From Humulus lupulus (lineage: Eukaryota > Streptophyta > Magnoliopsida > Rosales > Cannabaceae): 64,000 nucleotides of DNA. Shown here piece by piece: positions 21,108-31,767 of the stretch (position 1 is its first letter; each line of letters opens with the position of its first letter). The notes under the pieces were generated by a model. It searched no databases. It had not been told where the DNA came from and saw only the letters and a program-made list of their open reading frames with translations. Both the position numbers and the translations under genes were made by a program. The stretch is from contig NC_084794.1 in assembly GCF_963169125.1 (NCBI RefSeq), positions 89,263,018 to 89,327,017 of the forward strand, read 5' to 3'.

Positions 21108-23665
21108 CTAAGCTCCGCCAAGTGGCCCCTTGGAGGTCGCCGTCTCGCCTTGCTCAGCCGCGCCAGAGCCTTCCCCGGCCTCGGAGGGCACTTCCTTATC
21201 AAGGTGAGCTTGGAACTTCACCAGCAAGCGCTCCCAGAGGCTCGCTGACAGGAAGGAGAAGTCAGCGTCTGGATTGTAGGCCCAACAATGGTAGAACAGG
21301 TCTTCCAGGGACTTTTCCGAAGTTTTCTGCTCGGCCTTTAGGGAGGCCTGAGCCTCAGCCTTCGCGGCATCTAGGTCTGTCCGCGAGGTGGCGAGGGAGG
21401 TCTCGAGCTCTTGGACCTTCGAGCGGGTTTTTTCCAACTCGGCCTGCGAGGCCTCCAAGGCATCCTTAGTCACCTGCAGGGTAGTCTGGTGCTCGCTCCT
21501 CATGTCCTCGAGCTGAGTTTTGGTCCTGGAAATGCTCCGGTGAAGGGCAACGGCACTCTGCGAAGGTGAAAAGACAATTGCCTTAGGAAAAAGAGAGAAA
21601 AAAACAGGGCAAAGTGCAGTGATAAAAAGCCATGAAAGGGTAAAGTCAGCTTACCGTTAGGGTCATGCCCAGTGAAGACTCCAGCACGCCCACCGGGCTC
21701 ATTGTCTCGATGGCCCGAAGCTCCTTCTCATTGAACTTGTAGATGTGGCTGACGGCGTAGTTCGCCGAATCATACACCGTTCCCCGGAAGGCCTCTGGGA
21801 TCTTCTCCAGATCCTGGGGATTGACTGGGATGCGTACCTCGGAGGGTACAATCGTCGAGGTCCCAAGCTCCGCTCCTGTGTCCCGGGCGATGGCCGGAGC
21901 TCGCGGAGGAGGTGGAGGCATGTTGCTTCCCCCTGCAGTAGGAGGGACTGCTCCCACGACCTGAGCAGCTGGGGCTTGCTCCTTCTCTTTTGCAGGATAC
22001 TTGGTGGGGGTCCCGGCGGCGTGCTTGGACGTCCGGAGCCTCTTCATTTTTGGCCCAGCGACCCCTACTGGGGGGTTCCCCCCGAAGAACGCACCTCGCA
22101 GGCTCTCCTCGGGCTGAGACATCTCTTCTGTCAAAGCAAAGACATGATTAGTACAAGTTAACAATCACACAAACAAAAACAAGGGGGGAAAAGGAAAATT
22201 TTAAGTATATGTATACTAAAGGGAATCCTACCCCCCGGACTAGAAGAAGAATCTAAGTTGATTACTTCCCGAGCTGGCGCAAGTTCTGGGTCCGAGGCTG
22301 ACTCAGGGCTAGATTCCTCTACATATTGCCTAAGCCCCGGAGCTACAGCGCCCCTCCAAAGTGATGGCCATGACCGAAGGTTGGTCCCATACTCCTCGAA
22401 TAGGATCGACCTAAAGGCTAGGGTGTTATCTACTACTACGGTACCCCTAGGCCGGCTTTCTTGGTAGTCCAGAACGAGCTGCCTAGGATTGAACCTAGCC
22501 AACCGGGGGTCTGCTGTGGCCCTATCTAGACTCCTAAACATGTAAGGGTTACCTTGGCCAGAAGGACCCGCGGCTGCTCCGGATTGGATCCTCTCCTCGC
22601 CCGTCCTCTGGACGACCTCCAAAGCCCGCTTCCTATTCCTCACAAGGGGAACTTCATCGCCCTCATCCTCCTCATCTTCATCTCCCGCGACCTCCTCCAC
22701 GATGATGGGTCTGGTGTCGCGGACTGGGGGAAGCCCCCGGGGCCTCTTCAGGTTCAAAGTCTAATTTGGAAAAATCATCTTGCAGGCCACCATCGTCTCA
22801 TCCGTTACGAGCACGCGGTAATCTTTCTCACTGGGGGGGCAAGCCCGTCAGTGTCTTGTATTGGGCCCCGAGGGTCACAGATTTCTCTGTCCTCGCGAAG
22901 ATAGTTGCATGATTGATCTAAGTCAGAAAGGGATACGGGAGGAGCTGAAACGACGCTTAACTTACGAGCTAAAGATGAAAAACACTTACGAGGACGATTG
23001 AAGTAGTGGAGCTCACAGTTCCTAAACCCCGTCGACATGAAGAACTGATCCTTGAAGTCGTTGGGGTGGCTGGACAGCTCGATGACCGCAGCCGTATTGG
23101 GAAATCGGGTTAAGTAGTAAAACCCGTCACCTCGCCCCCACTGATCCGGGCTGGCCTTAAGGCAGAAAAAATATAAAATGTCCGCAGGAGTAGGGACCTC
23201 CCACTCGTGCTTCTGAAATAAATATCTCAACCCCGCCAACAACCGATAAGAGTTGGGGGAGCTGGAATGGGGCTAACTTCACATAATTTAGGAAGTCAGC
23301 AAAGTACTGGTCCAGCGGGAGGAATGCCCCCGCCTTGAAATGCTCGCCGCTCCAGGCCACGAATGCCTCGTCGAGCAGCGCGCAGCTCCGCTCGCCTTCC
23401 GCGGGAGGTCGGGCAATCACTGACGTCCTCCCCAACGCAATGTTGTGGGAGAGGAATATCTTATTGATCTTTGTATGGTCGGTGATCTTTGAGACGATCT
23501 TCTCCGCCTCGAAGAACGCATCAGGAGCCACCTCGAGCTCCTGCTCCACCGCCAGACCAAAGTTGGGGATCGGGGGAGTCCGGCATCACCGCCTTTCCTT
23601 TGTCTTTCTGGGAGGCCGAGCTACTGACAGTCTGCTTGGAAGCATTCCTCTTTGGTGCCATCTGG
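21108..23665 (-). pseudogene. Antisense gene of Tat element A, multi-exon, broken
   Basis: The gene lies opposite to gag-pol between the tandem repeats and the 3' LTR. The start is MAPKRNASKQ near 23661, just after a splice acceptor (ttcgttag). The N-terminal plant-retrotransposon domain has FVAWSGEHFKAGAFLPLDQYF and VPTPADILYFFCLKASPDQWG; frame changes occur near 23545 and 23250. Later exons are 22757-22220 (acidic EEDEGDE, then a FNPRQLVLDYQESRPRG block), 22133-21655 (proline-rich, ending at gtaagc) and about 21550-21108. The last is a coiled coil (QAELEKTRSKVQELETSLATS) with YNPDADFSFLS. A similar gene is in elements B and C. The function is unknown in the Tat group. Confidence 0.8.
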
Positions 23666-24157
23666 TCGCCTAACGAACAAAATGAAAAGATTTTAGAAAA
23701 AGGCGACCTAAGCATGAGGAAGAATCAAAGTGTTATTTGCACGAGCTGAGGTAAGCCCAGCCCGTGGAGAGTGGGACCACGCAGTTCAATGAACACGCGC
23801 CTGTGCTCCCAACAGATCCCCGATTACTCAGAATTCATGTGTGAGGAGGGTCAGGATAGAATTTGCCTTGGGGGGAAAGTTTCAGTAGGCAAAAATTGCA
23901 AAACCACCTGTGAAGCATGTCCCCTAAGCTACCTAGTGTTGCACCCAAAATTCCAAAACTCCTACCCAGAAATTTTCCCTAGAAAATGCATCCTATAAAC
24001 CATACTCCTAAATGATTTCCTACAGCAAAATACCCTAACCTAAAAGGCTTTCACCCTTCATACCCACAAAAACCAGTAAACCCTTGCATGTGGCTACAGT
24101 AAATATTTACCTAAGCTACAGTGAAAAATATTTTCAAAACACGCATGGTCAGGAGAC

Positions 24158-24402
24158 TTACAGTGTTTGTTTGGGAGGTAAGTGAAGGTGTCGCCTAGAT
24201 TGGAGCTTCGTAGGAGTTGCTGTCTCCAAAGATTCGAAGGAATCCTCACGCCTGAGCTTCTTGAGCACTGAGAATGGCAGTCGCGGAGAAGAGGGTTTCT
24301 TTTTCTTCTGAGATGAAGAGAGAAGAAGGAAAGAAGTTTTGAGAAATTTCAAATGAAAGGGTGGCCCATGCGTAAGGTGGCCACCCCTTTTATATACGTG
24401 AA
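24158..24402 (-). promoter_or_regulatory. Promoter and leader exon of the antisense gene in element A
   Basis: The minus strand has a TATA box, GTATATAAAAGG (24389-24400), about 730 bp before the start codon. A CT-rich leader follows, ending with a donor, CACT|GTAAGTCTCC, near 24162. The acceptor next to the start codon is near 23667. Element B has the same arrangement. Confidence 0.65.
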
Positions 24403-24639
24403 GGGTCACGTATAGAGGGCCGTTGGATGGCCCTGATGAGGGATCCGAGGCCCTCCACTCGAAATACGAAATGACGGCTGGGCATAGGCTAGGCCATTAA
24501 ATGCAGTTCTCGTAAGACATACCGTCACCAACCACGATGTTCCACGTATCAGGCGCCTGCGTAAGAGGTGGAATGTGAAGAGTTCATGGGGAAGCCTAAA
24601 AGCCCCTACTGTGGCCTTATACGACGTGGTATACCATGA

Positions 24640-24659
24640 GCAGGGGCTTGGGGGGCAGA
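24640..24659 (+). promoter_or_regulatory. Polypurine tract of Tat element A
   Basis: GCAGGGGCTTGGGGGGCAGA lies directly against the start of the 3' LTR, as required for plus-strand priming. Confidence 0.85.
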
Positions 24660-25418
24660 TGTACGCCCTGATTTTCCCACGGGCTAATTAGCAAGCTGAG
24701 CTACGGCCTAATCATGATTATCTCGTGGACCTCCCCAAGACCGGAGCTTCCGTCCTAAGGTCGTACCTCCTTAGCTCGGGGCAACCCAAGGGTTCGCCAA
24801 GATTGCCTAAGACTTGAGCTTGGACTCTGAAGGTCGAAGGTCGAGTTAAGTATCCAGCTCGTGGTACGAGCAAAATGTGGAGGCTATGACCCTTTGTAAA
24901 GTCAACACACGCAAGGTAAACGTGCATATATCAGACATCACGTGTCTGATATGCCCCTGACTTCTCGGACACGCAGCAAGAACGTGCATATTCAGACACC
25001 CATGACTAGGTTGAGCCGTGCGGCCCACTATCTCCTTACCTATTGATTTGACCACACTTATGTGTCAGGTTTAGGAATTAATCATGAATGTCACAGAGTT
25101 GACATGATAGGTAAGAAGGTCACGGGATGACCTTCTTACCAACTCCCAGGTGCCTTCTCCTATAAATATGGGGACATTGGGAGTTGATAGGGGTTGGATT
25201 ATCTCTTGTAAAAAATATCCTGTAATCATATACCCAGAATAGAGCAATAATATTGACTAGTGGAGTAGAAGGATTTTAACCTTTGAACCACTTAAAAACC
25301 GTGTCTTGAGTCACCATTTCATTTTTCCAAGATCACACATCTGCTTCGGTTCATTATTAGCACTAATCACTTTCTCTTCTTTTCTTAAATTACCTGTTGG
25401 CGAAGAACCGCGTCAACA
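24660..25418 (+). repeat. 3' LTR of Tat element A
   Basis: 759 bp, TGTACGCCCTG to CGCGTCAACA, followed by GACAA. It keeps the TATA box (25161) and both hairpins of the 5' LTR. Confidence 0.95.
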
Positions 25419-25597
25419 GACAATAAAAGTGAGAACACCTGCGTAGAAAAACCCGGTTGGTCGTCCAAATAAGAAACAAGTTAGGCTTAAGATGAAACTC
25501 CATCCTTCCAATGGAGATAAATTGGTTGTTCAATGCAAGTGCAGCACTTGTGGAGGTCTAGGCCATAATATGGCAACTTGTAAATTTCATGTTTGAA
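25419..25597 (+). pseudogene. MULE transposase 3' end with CCHC zinc knuckle
   Basis: This piece resumes the transposase frame directly after the duplicated GACAA. It reads through a TAG, then VGRPNKKQ and CKCSTCGGLGHNMATC, ending with TGA at 25595-25597. C-x2-C-x4-H-x4-C is the zinc knuckle usual at the C-terminus of plant MULE transposases. Its continuity with 12679 shows that the Tat element split one gene. Confidence 0.88.
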
Positions 25598-25849
25598 ATT
25601 TATGGCATCAATGTTAAACTTTTTATTTGGGTACTAATGGTCTTTGTTAATCTTTTTATCTGTGTATTAATAGAATTTTTTACTCTTTTTATTTGTGTAT
25701 TAATGGACTTTGTTAATCGAAATGACATTGTTTTTATACATAACTAAGGAAAAAAATACTATTGTGTGTCATCGAATAGCCATCGAAATGACATTTTTAT
25801 ATACAAAACTAAGGAGAAATCAAAATAAATGATCTAACATCAAGGGTAC

Positions 25850-27444
25850 ACATTCTCATAAAAAATGTTGATGCATAATTTATCCCTGAAGTACTGAATG
25901 TTGAAAGGAGAACAATGTTATGAAAATCTGAAGTTAGTATGTCTAAATACCTTGTTCTAGACTGTGGGACAATATCAGTGGACATGCGCCGCCAATCAAA
26001 GTTTGGAACAGTGATCTTCGGTCTAGCTATTTTCAACTTGGGGTGTCCTTTAAACATACCAGAAGCGTTGAGTAAAGATGGAAGCATCCTAGTCCAAGGC
26101 TCGATCAACTCAGACAACTTATTATGGCTAAAGTTGGAATGATCTGAGTCAAATACAGTGATCATCCAATTAGTGAAATTTATTTCACAAAGGACCCAAT
26201 GCCGATTTTCCAAGCACTAGTGGAAGTAGACCTCGTTGCAATCACCCCAAGGCTTCTTGTATTTTTTAGCATCTCCTTTCACGAAATTAAGAATGTCCGA
26301 GTCTCATTGGTAAGTCCTGATTTTGTTCTTAAATTCCTCATATCTAGCAGGAATATATTGTGCAAATGATGAATCAAGTACGGTGGCTTTCACGGGGTAC
26401 GTCTTCGGCAACTCAAAAAGACGTCTCCGTATAAGATAATTCCCAGCGTCGAGATGCTGCAAATAAATAGAGTATCGTTAAGGAAGATCGATTGTTAAAA
26501 TGAGATAAATGTTCTAACAAATATAAGAGACTTACAGTTTCTGCCAACCATTATTTTGACACCTTCAACTTCAAGAACGAAACAGGGGTCCCATCACAAA
26601 ACAATATTCCAACTTCCTCAATCTGTTGTTGTCAATCTCACCGAGTACCCATCGGTTAAAATTTGTCAACATATCTTGAACCAACACCTTCAGAGGAAGG
26701 ATCATAACTGGGTCCTTGAACTTTGGTTTCTTGGCTACTGGAGTATAGTCCTTGTACCTTACTGGTCTCTGTTTAGTGCACTTACCTGTAACGGGAGCAA
26801 TTAGTATCTAATCTCTTTAAAACATGTAAAAACTCATGGATTAGTCATACTTAAGACCGTCTGCACTGGCTGAGAAGGTGTGGCTTCTCCAACAAGAGGC
26901 TCGTAACATGTGGGGAGAATGTCGTACTCTACATCCTCTGCTGGAGTAGGTGCAGGAGTAGGTATACCACTTAGTGTTGCCAGCTTCTCTAATATGACTT
27001 CTTGATTTTTAAGGACAATTCCTAGAGTGGCCTAATGTCTTTCTCAGGTTCCACACTAAAATATGTATCAACTAGGCGGGAGGAAGTAATGTGAGGTTAA
27101 ATGTCAATGGCAAGTGGTGGACAGGAGCAGCTCAGGCCAGTGATAATGGCAAACTCGTGCACCCCAAACTTACATAAGTTTGGGCCCAACAAGAAGTGCA
27201 CCTCATCGCCACGCGGAGACTTGATCTTCCGCAAAAGCAGTGTGTGCACCAATGCCCTAGAGAACGAAAAGGCAGGGGCTGTGAAGAATGGTCCAAAAAC
27301 AGACTCATTCACCCTCTCCAACAATCCATGCTCCTCAAATCTTTTCTTCAATTGTGTTAATCTCCCAAAACCCCTATAGGTCATACGACCGATATAATGA
27401 TCCTCTATAGGCATTTCAAGCGGTGGGATATGTTTGGGTGGCAT
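25850..27444 (-). pseudogene. DUF1985 / Ulp1-type peptidase (C48) gene carried by the MULE, broken
   Basis: The likely start Met is at 27444 (minus), MPPKHIPPLEMP. A DUF1985 domain follows to about 27097, recognisable by HFLLGPNLCKFGVHEFAIITGLSC. After intervening decayed exons (some open sequence near 26640-26790 and 26380-26230) comes the Ulp1 C48 core. DSSFAQYIPARY leads into a stop, then NRHWVLCEINFTNWMITVFDS, with the catalytic His (HW) and Asp (FDS). VPQSRT near 25960 holds the expected Gln. A C-terminal YFRDKLCINIFYENV lies near 25860. The DCG catalytic-cysteine box was not found between these. Ulp1 enzymes cleave SUMO; MULE copies are of unknown function. Several in-frame stops. Confidence 0.8.
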
Positions 27445-27479
27445 CTGCAAAATATCCACACAAAAAAAGAGAATTAGTT

Positions 27480-28440
27480 GAATTGTCATCGAAATACCAT
27501 CGAAATACCATCGATGGAGCATCGAATAAACATATAAAGCCATCGACATCGCATCGACATAGCATCGAATAACCATTGATGCATCACCATCAAATTAATG
27601 TGCTCGAACAACCATCGATATACCATCGAAATAGCATCGATGGAGCATCGAATAAACATATAAAAGCCAACAATATCGCATTGACATAGCATCGACATAG
27701 CATCGAATAACCATCGATGCATCACCATCAAATTAATGTGCTCGAACAACCATCGATATACCATAGAAATAGCATCGATGGAGCATCGAATAAACATATA
27801 AAATCCATCGACATCGCATCGAATAACCATCGATGCATCACCATCAAATTAATGTGCTCGAACAACAATCGATATACCATCGAAATAGTATCGATGGAGC
27901 ATCAAATAAACATATAAAAGTCATCGACATAGCATCGAATAACCATCAATGCATCACCTTCAAATTAATGTGCTCGAACAACCATCGATATACCATTGAA
28001 ATAGCATCGATGGAGCATTGAATAAACATATAAAAGCCATCGACATCGCATCGACATAGCATAGAATAACTATCGATGCATCACCATCAAATTAATGTGC
28101 TCGAACAACCATCGATATACCATCAAAATAGCATCGATGGAGCATCGAATAAACATATAAAATCCATCGACATCGCATCAAAATTTCATCGACTTTTATA
28201 AACAAAAAAATTAAAACCATGCAACCATTGAAATGACATCGATATACCATCGATTGCGCATCGATGGACTATCGCTTCATTTACTAGTCCATCAAAATAC
28301 TATCGATTGCGCATCGATGAACAACTTTTCAATATTTTAAAAATCTACACATGCACTGTATGTCATTGAATTACCATCGATGAAGCATCGAAATGGCATC
28401 GACGTGGAATCGAATGAACATCGACCCACAAAAATTTTGC
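27480..28440. repeat. Right subterminal CATCGAT-rich tandem repeats of the MULE
   Basis: Five copies of a unit containing caccatcaaattaatgtgct and 'cgaacaaccatcgatatacc' start at 27600, 27738, 27854, 27970 and 28098. The period varies from 116 to 138 because the internal word catcgacatagcatcga is itself repeated one to three times. Shorter CATCGAT words continue to about 28440. The words are the inverted counterpart of those at 9745-10205. Confidence 0.9.
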
Positions 28441-28754
28441 ATAATTTAAACACAATCTTCCAAAATGATGCACATAGAATCAAACCCATTTTAAGCTACA
28501 TTTTTGCAAAATAAATATTAAAAATCAAACCCATTTCATCGATTTATACATTACGATTCAAATTTTTTTTTAAAAAAAACCACAACAACTGCCTTACCTT
28601 ACTGTGGCCAGCGATGGAGAAGAAGGTGGCGACGGCGGCTGTGAGGAGAGAGAGAGCTTCGCCTGAGAGAGATGGTGAGAATGTGAGGGGTATGCTCGGT
28701 TGAGAGAAAATAATGAGAGAGAAATGAGAGAGTTTGGCTGGGAAGAGAGTGATT

Positions 28755-28871
28755 AATGGTAGGGGTGTTTTTGTCCAAAAATTTTAAAATGGCATATGTT
28801 TGGGAGAGTATGTTATGTTGGCATTTTAAAAAAATTAAGTATGTTATAGAACATACAGTGTAAAATTTCCC
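28755..28871 (-). repeat. Right terminal inverted repeat of the MULE
   Basis: Read on the minus strand from 28871, it starts GGGAAATTTTACACTGTATG and matches the left terminal repeat. Next to it (28600-28750) is a CT-rich stretch of the 'tctctctcaac' type. Confidence 0.8.
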
Positions 28872-28879
28872 TAGCCAAA

Positions 28880-29091
28880 TTCATTGAACAATCAAGTAAA
28901 ATACACATGGCTCTGTCCATGACCGACCTGGTTGTTTTACAAGATAAAAAATCCTTTTAGCCAAGTGTGAGAAGTGAGATGACTTCTTTTAGAGTATTTG
29001 TTTCAAATGATTTGAAAACATAAGAAAAGAATAATAGATATAGAATTGTAAAGTGGGGTCGTCTACAGTGTAACATGACGGCATTGAGGGC
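28880..29091. other. Spacer
   Basis: No feature is supported between the MULE end and the inverted repeat. Confidence 0.5.
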
Positions 29092-30445
29092 ATGTTACAA
29101 GCTAGGTTGGTGTTCGGTCAGATGCGCACGCGAGGATGCAAGCTGGTGAGCATGTTGATGCCTAGTTTGTACGACAGTGGTATTTTCGTAAATATCTTCA
29201 ATATTTCCCAAAAATGGATGGGAATTGGAAGTTCCCATATTGAAGGGTCAATGAACGCAATGGTGCGGTCGGATTTGGGAGATTTGGAGAATTGGCGAGC
29301 TGAGAGTCATATATGTCTCCCAAGAAAAAATCATATATGTTCCCGGTAGAAGGCTAAAAGCTCAGAAGGCTCTTTGTAGGGGGCACTTGGTGTTAGCTCT
29401 CCACCACCCCCTAGCGCAAGTGCAGCAAGTGAGCTACTACTAGTTAGGAGAGCTAGAAAGCGGGCATATGAGGACCACGAAAGGACTCATATGTCTCCAT
29501 GAGTAGGAGTCCTTGGACCGTGATATTCGGATATTATCGAATGGGGCATGACGAGAGGTGTTGACACGCCAGCTTGGTGTTAGCTCTTGGCCACACATGC
29601 TACATTGGCTTGTGAATGTCTAGGAGAGCATTAGTGTCGGGATTTGTCTTGTCATAGTGAGAACCTATGGACAGTGTGAGTATATTGGCTAGAGAGCCTT
29701 GATGTCCGGATGCACTCATAGATGCGTGAGAGCATGAATCGACGAGATTTGTTCAAGAGACGGAAGTGTGTAGAGGCACACGGTCGCGTTAAAAATGTGT
29801 CCTTTGTTATCCGAATGGGTGGAAGGCTGACCTTGGCTCAAATGAGTCAAGGTGTCGCATGTCACGGGCTAACATTTTGACTGCGGAAATGTATGTGCGG
29901 CGTCTTGACTCCTCTGAGCCAAGGTTAACATTCCAACCATTTGAATACCAATTGGCACATTTTTCGCTCAATCGTGTGCCTCTACACACTCCGTCTCTCA
30001 AACAACTCTCACCGAGTCACGCTCTCAGGCATCTATAAATGCATCTATGCATCAAGGCTCTCCAGCCAAGACACTCACACTATCCATAGGTTCTCACTAT
30101 GGCAAGGCAAATTCCAACAGTGCTGCTCTCCCAAACATTCACAAATCAAGGTAGCATGTGTGGCCAAGAGCCAACACCAAGCTGATGTGCCAACACTTCT
30201 CGTCATATGATTTTTTCTTGGGAGACATATTTGGCTCTCAACTCGCCAATTCTCTGAATCTCCCAAATCTGATCGCACCATTGCGTTCATTGACCCTACA
30301 ATATGGAACCTACCAAGTCTCATTCATTTTCCAGGCAATATTGAAGATATTTATGAAAATGTCACTGTCATACAAACTAGGCATCAGCATGCTCACACCG
30401 CATGGGCATTTCTGCTATCAAAATATCGGGCGGTGACACACAGCA
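29092..30445. repeat. Large imperfect inverted repeat (fold-back structure)
   Basis: The left arm 29145-29870 matches the reverse complement of the right arm 29885-30400. Paired words include agcatgttgatgcctagttt / aaactaggcatcagcatgct, 'gtggccaagagccaacacc' / its complement near 29577-29600, and gagaacctatggacagtgtg / cacactatccataggttctc. The centre is near 29870-29900, where ctgaccttggctcaaatgag faces ctctgagccaaggttaac. The left arm has about 210 extra bases (29340-29548). The origin could be a fold-back or MULE-type non-autonomous element, or two related sequences inserted head to head. No clear target duplication was found. Confidence 0.8.
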
Positions 30446-30622
30446 TGGAGATGAGCCAGGTGTTCAAACTAGCATGGCCCACAACTCACAAAGCGAACCT
30501 CACCCTTATTATGCCACGACAACTTGATGACAATACGGCTTTATTGCAAGCAAGAATCTCAGAAATGAATCATAGTTTATAGCATTACCTTCAGGATATA
30601 AAGAATTATAATAGTGTTGGGC

Positions 30623-30856
30623 TTATAAATTTTTGTTTTTGCATTGCAGGTCACTGGGAGTGATATCAGGTATGACAGGGGGTGGAGGACCTGTTGGAGC
30701 AGTAATAGTACAGCTGTTACTAATTTCAGACTCTTCTAAATTATCTAAGCAGACGAGCATTCTTTGATAGGAGCTATGATGATTGTTTTTACTCTCCCAG
30801 TCACATTCATCTACTTCCCTCAGTGGGATGGGATGTTCTGTGGCCCATCTGATCAT
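30623..30856 (-). CDS. Possible exon of an unknown gene
   Basis: A 78-codon minus frame, with ECDWESKNNHHSSYQRMLVCL and a proline run PTGPPPPVIPD, has composition unlike the nearby repeats. It lies about 0.9 kb downstream of the PWWP gene. No family is recognised, and it may be a fragment or chance. Confidence 0.2.
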   Translation of the reverse strand: MIRWATEHPIPLREVDECDWESKNNHHSSYQRMLVCLDNLEESEISNSCTITAPTGPPPPVIPDITPSDLQCKNKNL

Positions 30857-31767
30857 ACTAATTCACCAACAGAACATTTTCCCCAGCTTGAATAGTTTTT
30901 ATGTACCTTTTCAATGGACATTCCAAACATGTACACATCTAGTTACTTTTGTTTCTCGGCTTTTGGTAGATAAATAATATATTCATGAAAATAAATACTT
31001 TTCCATTTCACAAATTTTGATATTTCAAAAAGAGAAATGACTATTGAGCTCATAATAATCAAATAATCTAAAATCTAATGTGAGTTCTGGAGTTCAAGCA
31101 ACATCTCTCAAAGAAAACATACCCTAATGCTGCATTGTCTGAAATAGATTGCACAAGTAGCTGTAATCCAAACATGAAAGAAACCCCAAAGAACGGGCAT
31201 AAGAAAAAGGTTTTGTATTTGGTATAGCTTTTGAATCGTAGAAATATTGAAAAAAAACTCTTCGAGGATTTAATGTACTGTACAATGAAGTCCTTGAAGA
31301 TTTGGATTTGTTATAGACTGCGCAAGAAAAATATAATCTTTTTTAATTCCTGTGATTAAATTTAAAACTTGAAAGAGTAAATCTAGGAAAAAAATGACCA
31401 AGAAAAAATTGAAAACAGTTCACAAAGGATAGACTTGCAAAATCCGGAGGACATTTTTGGACCGTTGTCATCTCCTTTAAAAACCCCCAAAACTGGAACG
31501 ATGACCGTTTAGCTCCTCTATCATAGCTCTATATTTAATATGTGTGTGTGTGTGTGTCCACATTTATATAGGGTGAAATTGTCTGTGAAAATGGACCTCT
31601 ATATTATAAAAGCTTGAGCAACTAGTTACAAAAGACCACCACAGGACACTCATCTGTATGAAGTGAATTCCTACATCCTATACAAAAAGTAGAGCTACAT
31701 AGATAACTGGCTACAAAAACTAAAAGGGACTGTGTGTAAACGGTATCTAAAGATTATATCTACTTTA
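30857..31767. other. Spacer downstream of the PWWP gene with a (TG)n run
   Basis: No gene is supported. A (TG)n microsatellite spans 31541-31557. The part next to 31767 will include the 3' untranslated region of the PWWP gene, but no polyadenylation signal can be chosen with confidence. Confidence 0.5.

Larger units (their letters stand above)
12680..25418 (+). mobile_element. Tat-lineage Ty3/gypsy retrotransposon A with antisense gene
   Basis: Two 759-bp LTRs (12680-13438 and 24660-25418) with TG...CA ends are flanked by a perfect GACAA duplication (12675-12679 and 25419-25423). The order is gag, protease, reverse transcriptase, RNase H, integrase, an internal purine tract, 119-bp tandem repeats, an antisense gene, a terminal purine tract, and the 3' LTR. 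A long untranslated tail with an antisense gene and tandem repeats is typical of Tat-type (Ogre/Retand-like) elements. By eye the LTRs differ at about 21 positions, mostly transitions. All genes carry stops or frameshifts, so the copy is not autonomous. Confidence 0.95.
9290..28871. mobile_element. Mutator-like DNA transposon (MULE) with captured Ulp1-type gene
   Basis: The left end at 9290 (GGGAAATTTTACACT) and the right end at 28871, read on the minus strand, begin identically. They stay similar for about 115 bp, including 'ttggacaaaaa'. Flanking bases tagtcaaa (9282-9289) and tagccaaa (28872-28879) look like an 8-bp target duplication with one change; MULEs usually make 8-11 bp. Inside are a MULE transposase gene (plus), a DUF1985/Ulp1-like gene (minus) and large subterminal repeat arrays in inverted orientation. 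This plan is that of KI-MULE/Kaonashi elements. A 12.7-kb Tat element is inserted in the transposase gene, so the MULE itself is about 6.8 kb. Confidence 0.88.

Noticed and set aside
27486..28021. Open frames with repeated MVIRCDVDGFYMFIRCSIDAI-like residues on both strands
   Set aside because: They are translations of the CATCGAT tandem repeats, not a repeat protein; frames shift with unit length.
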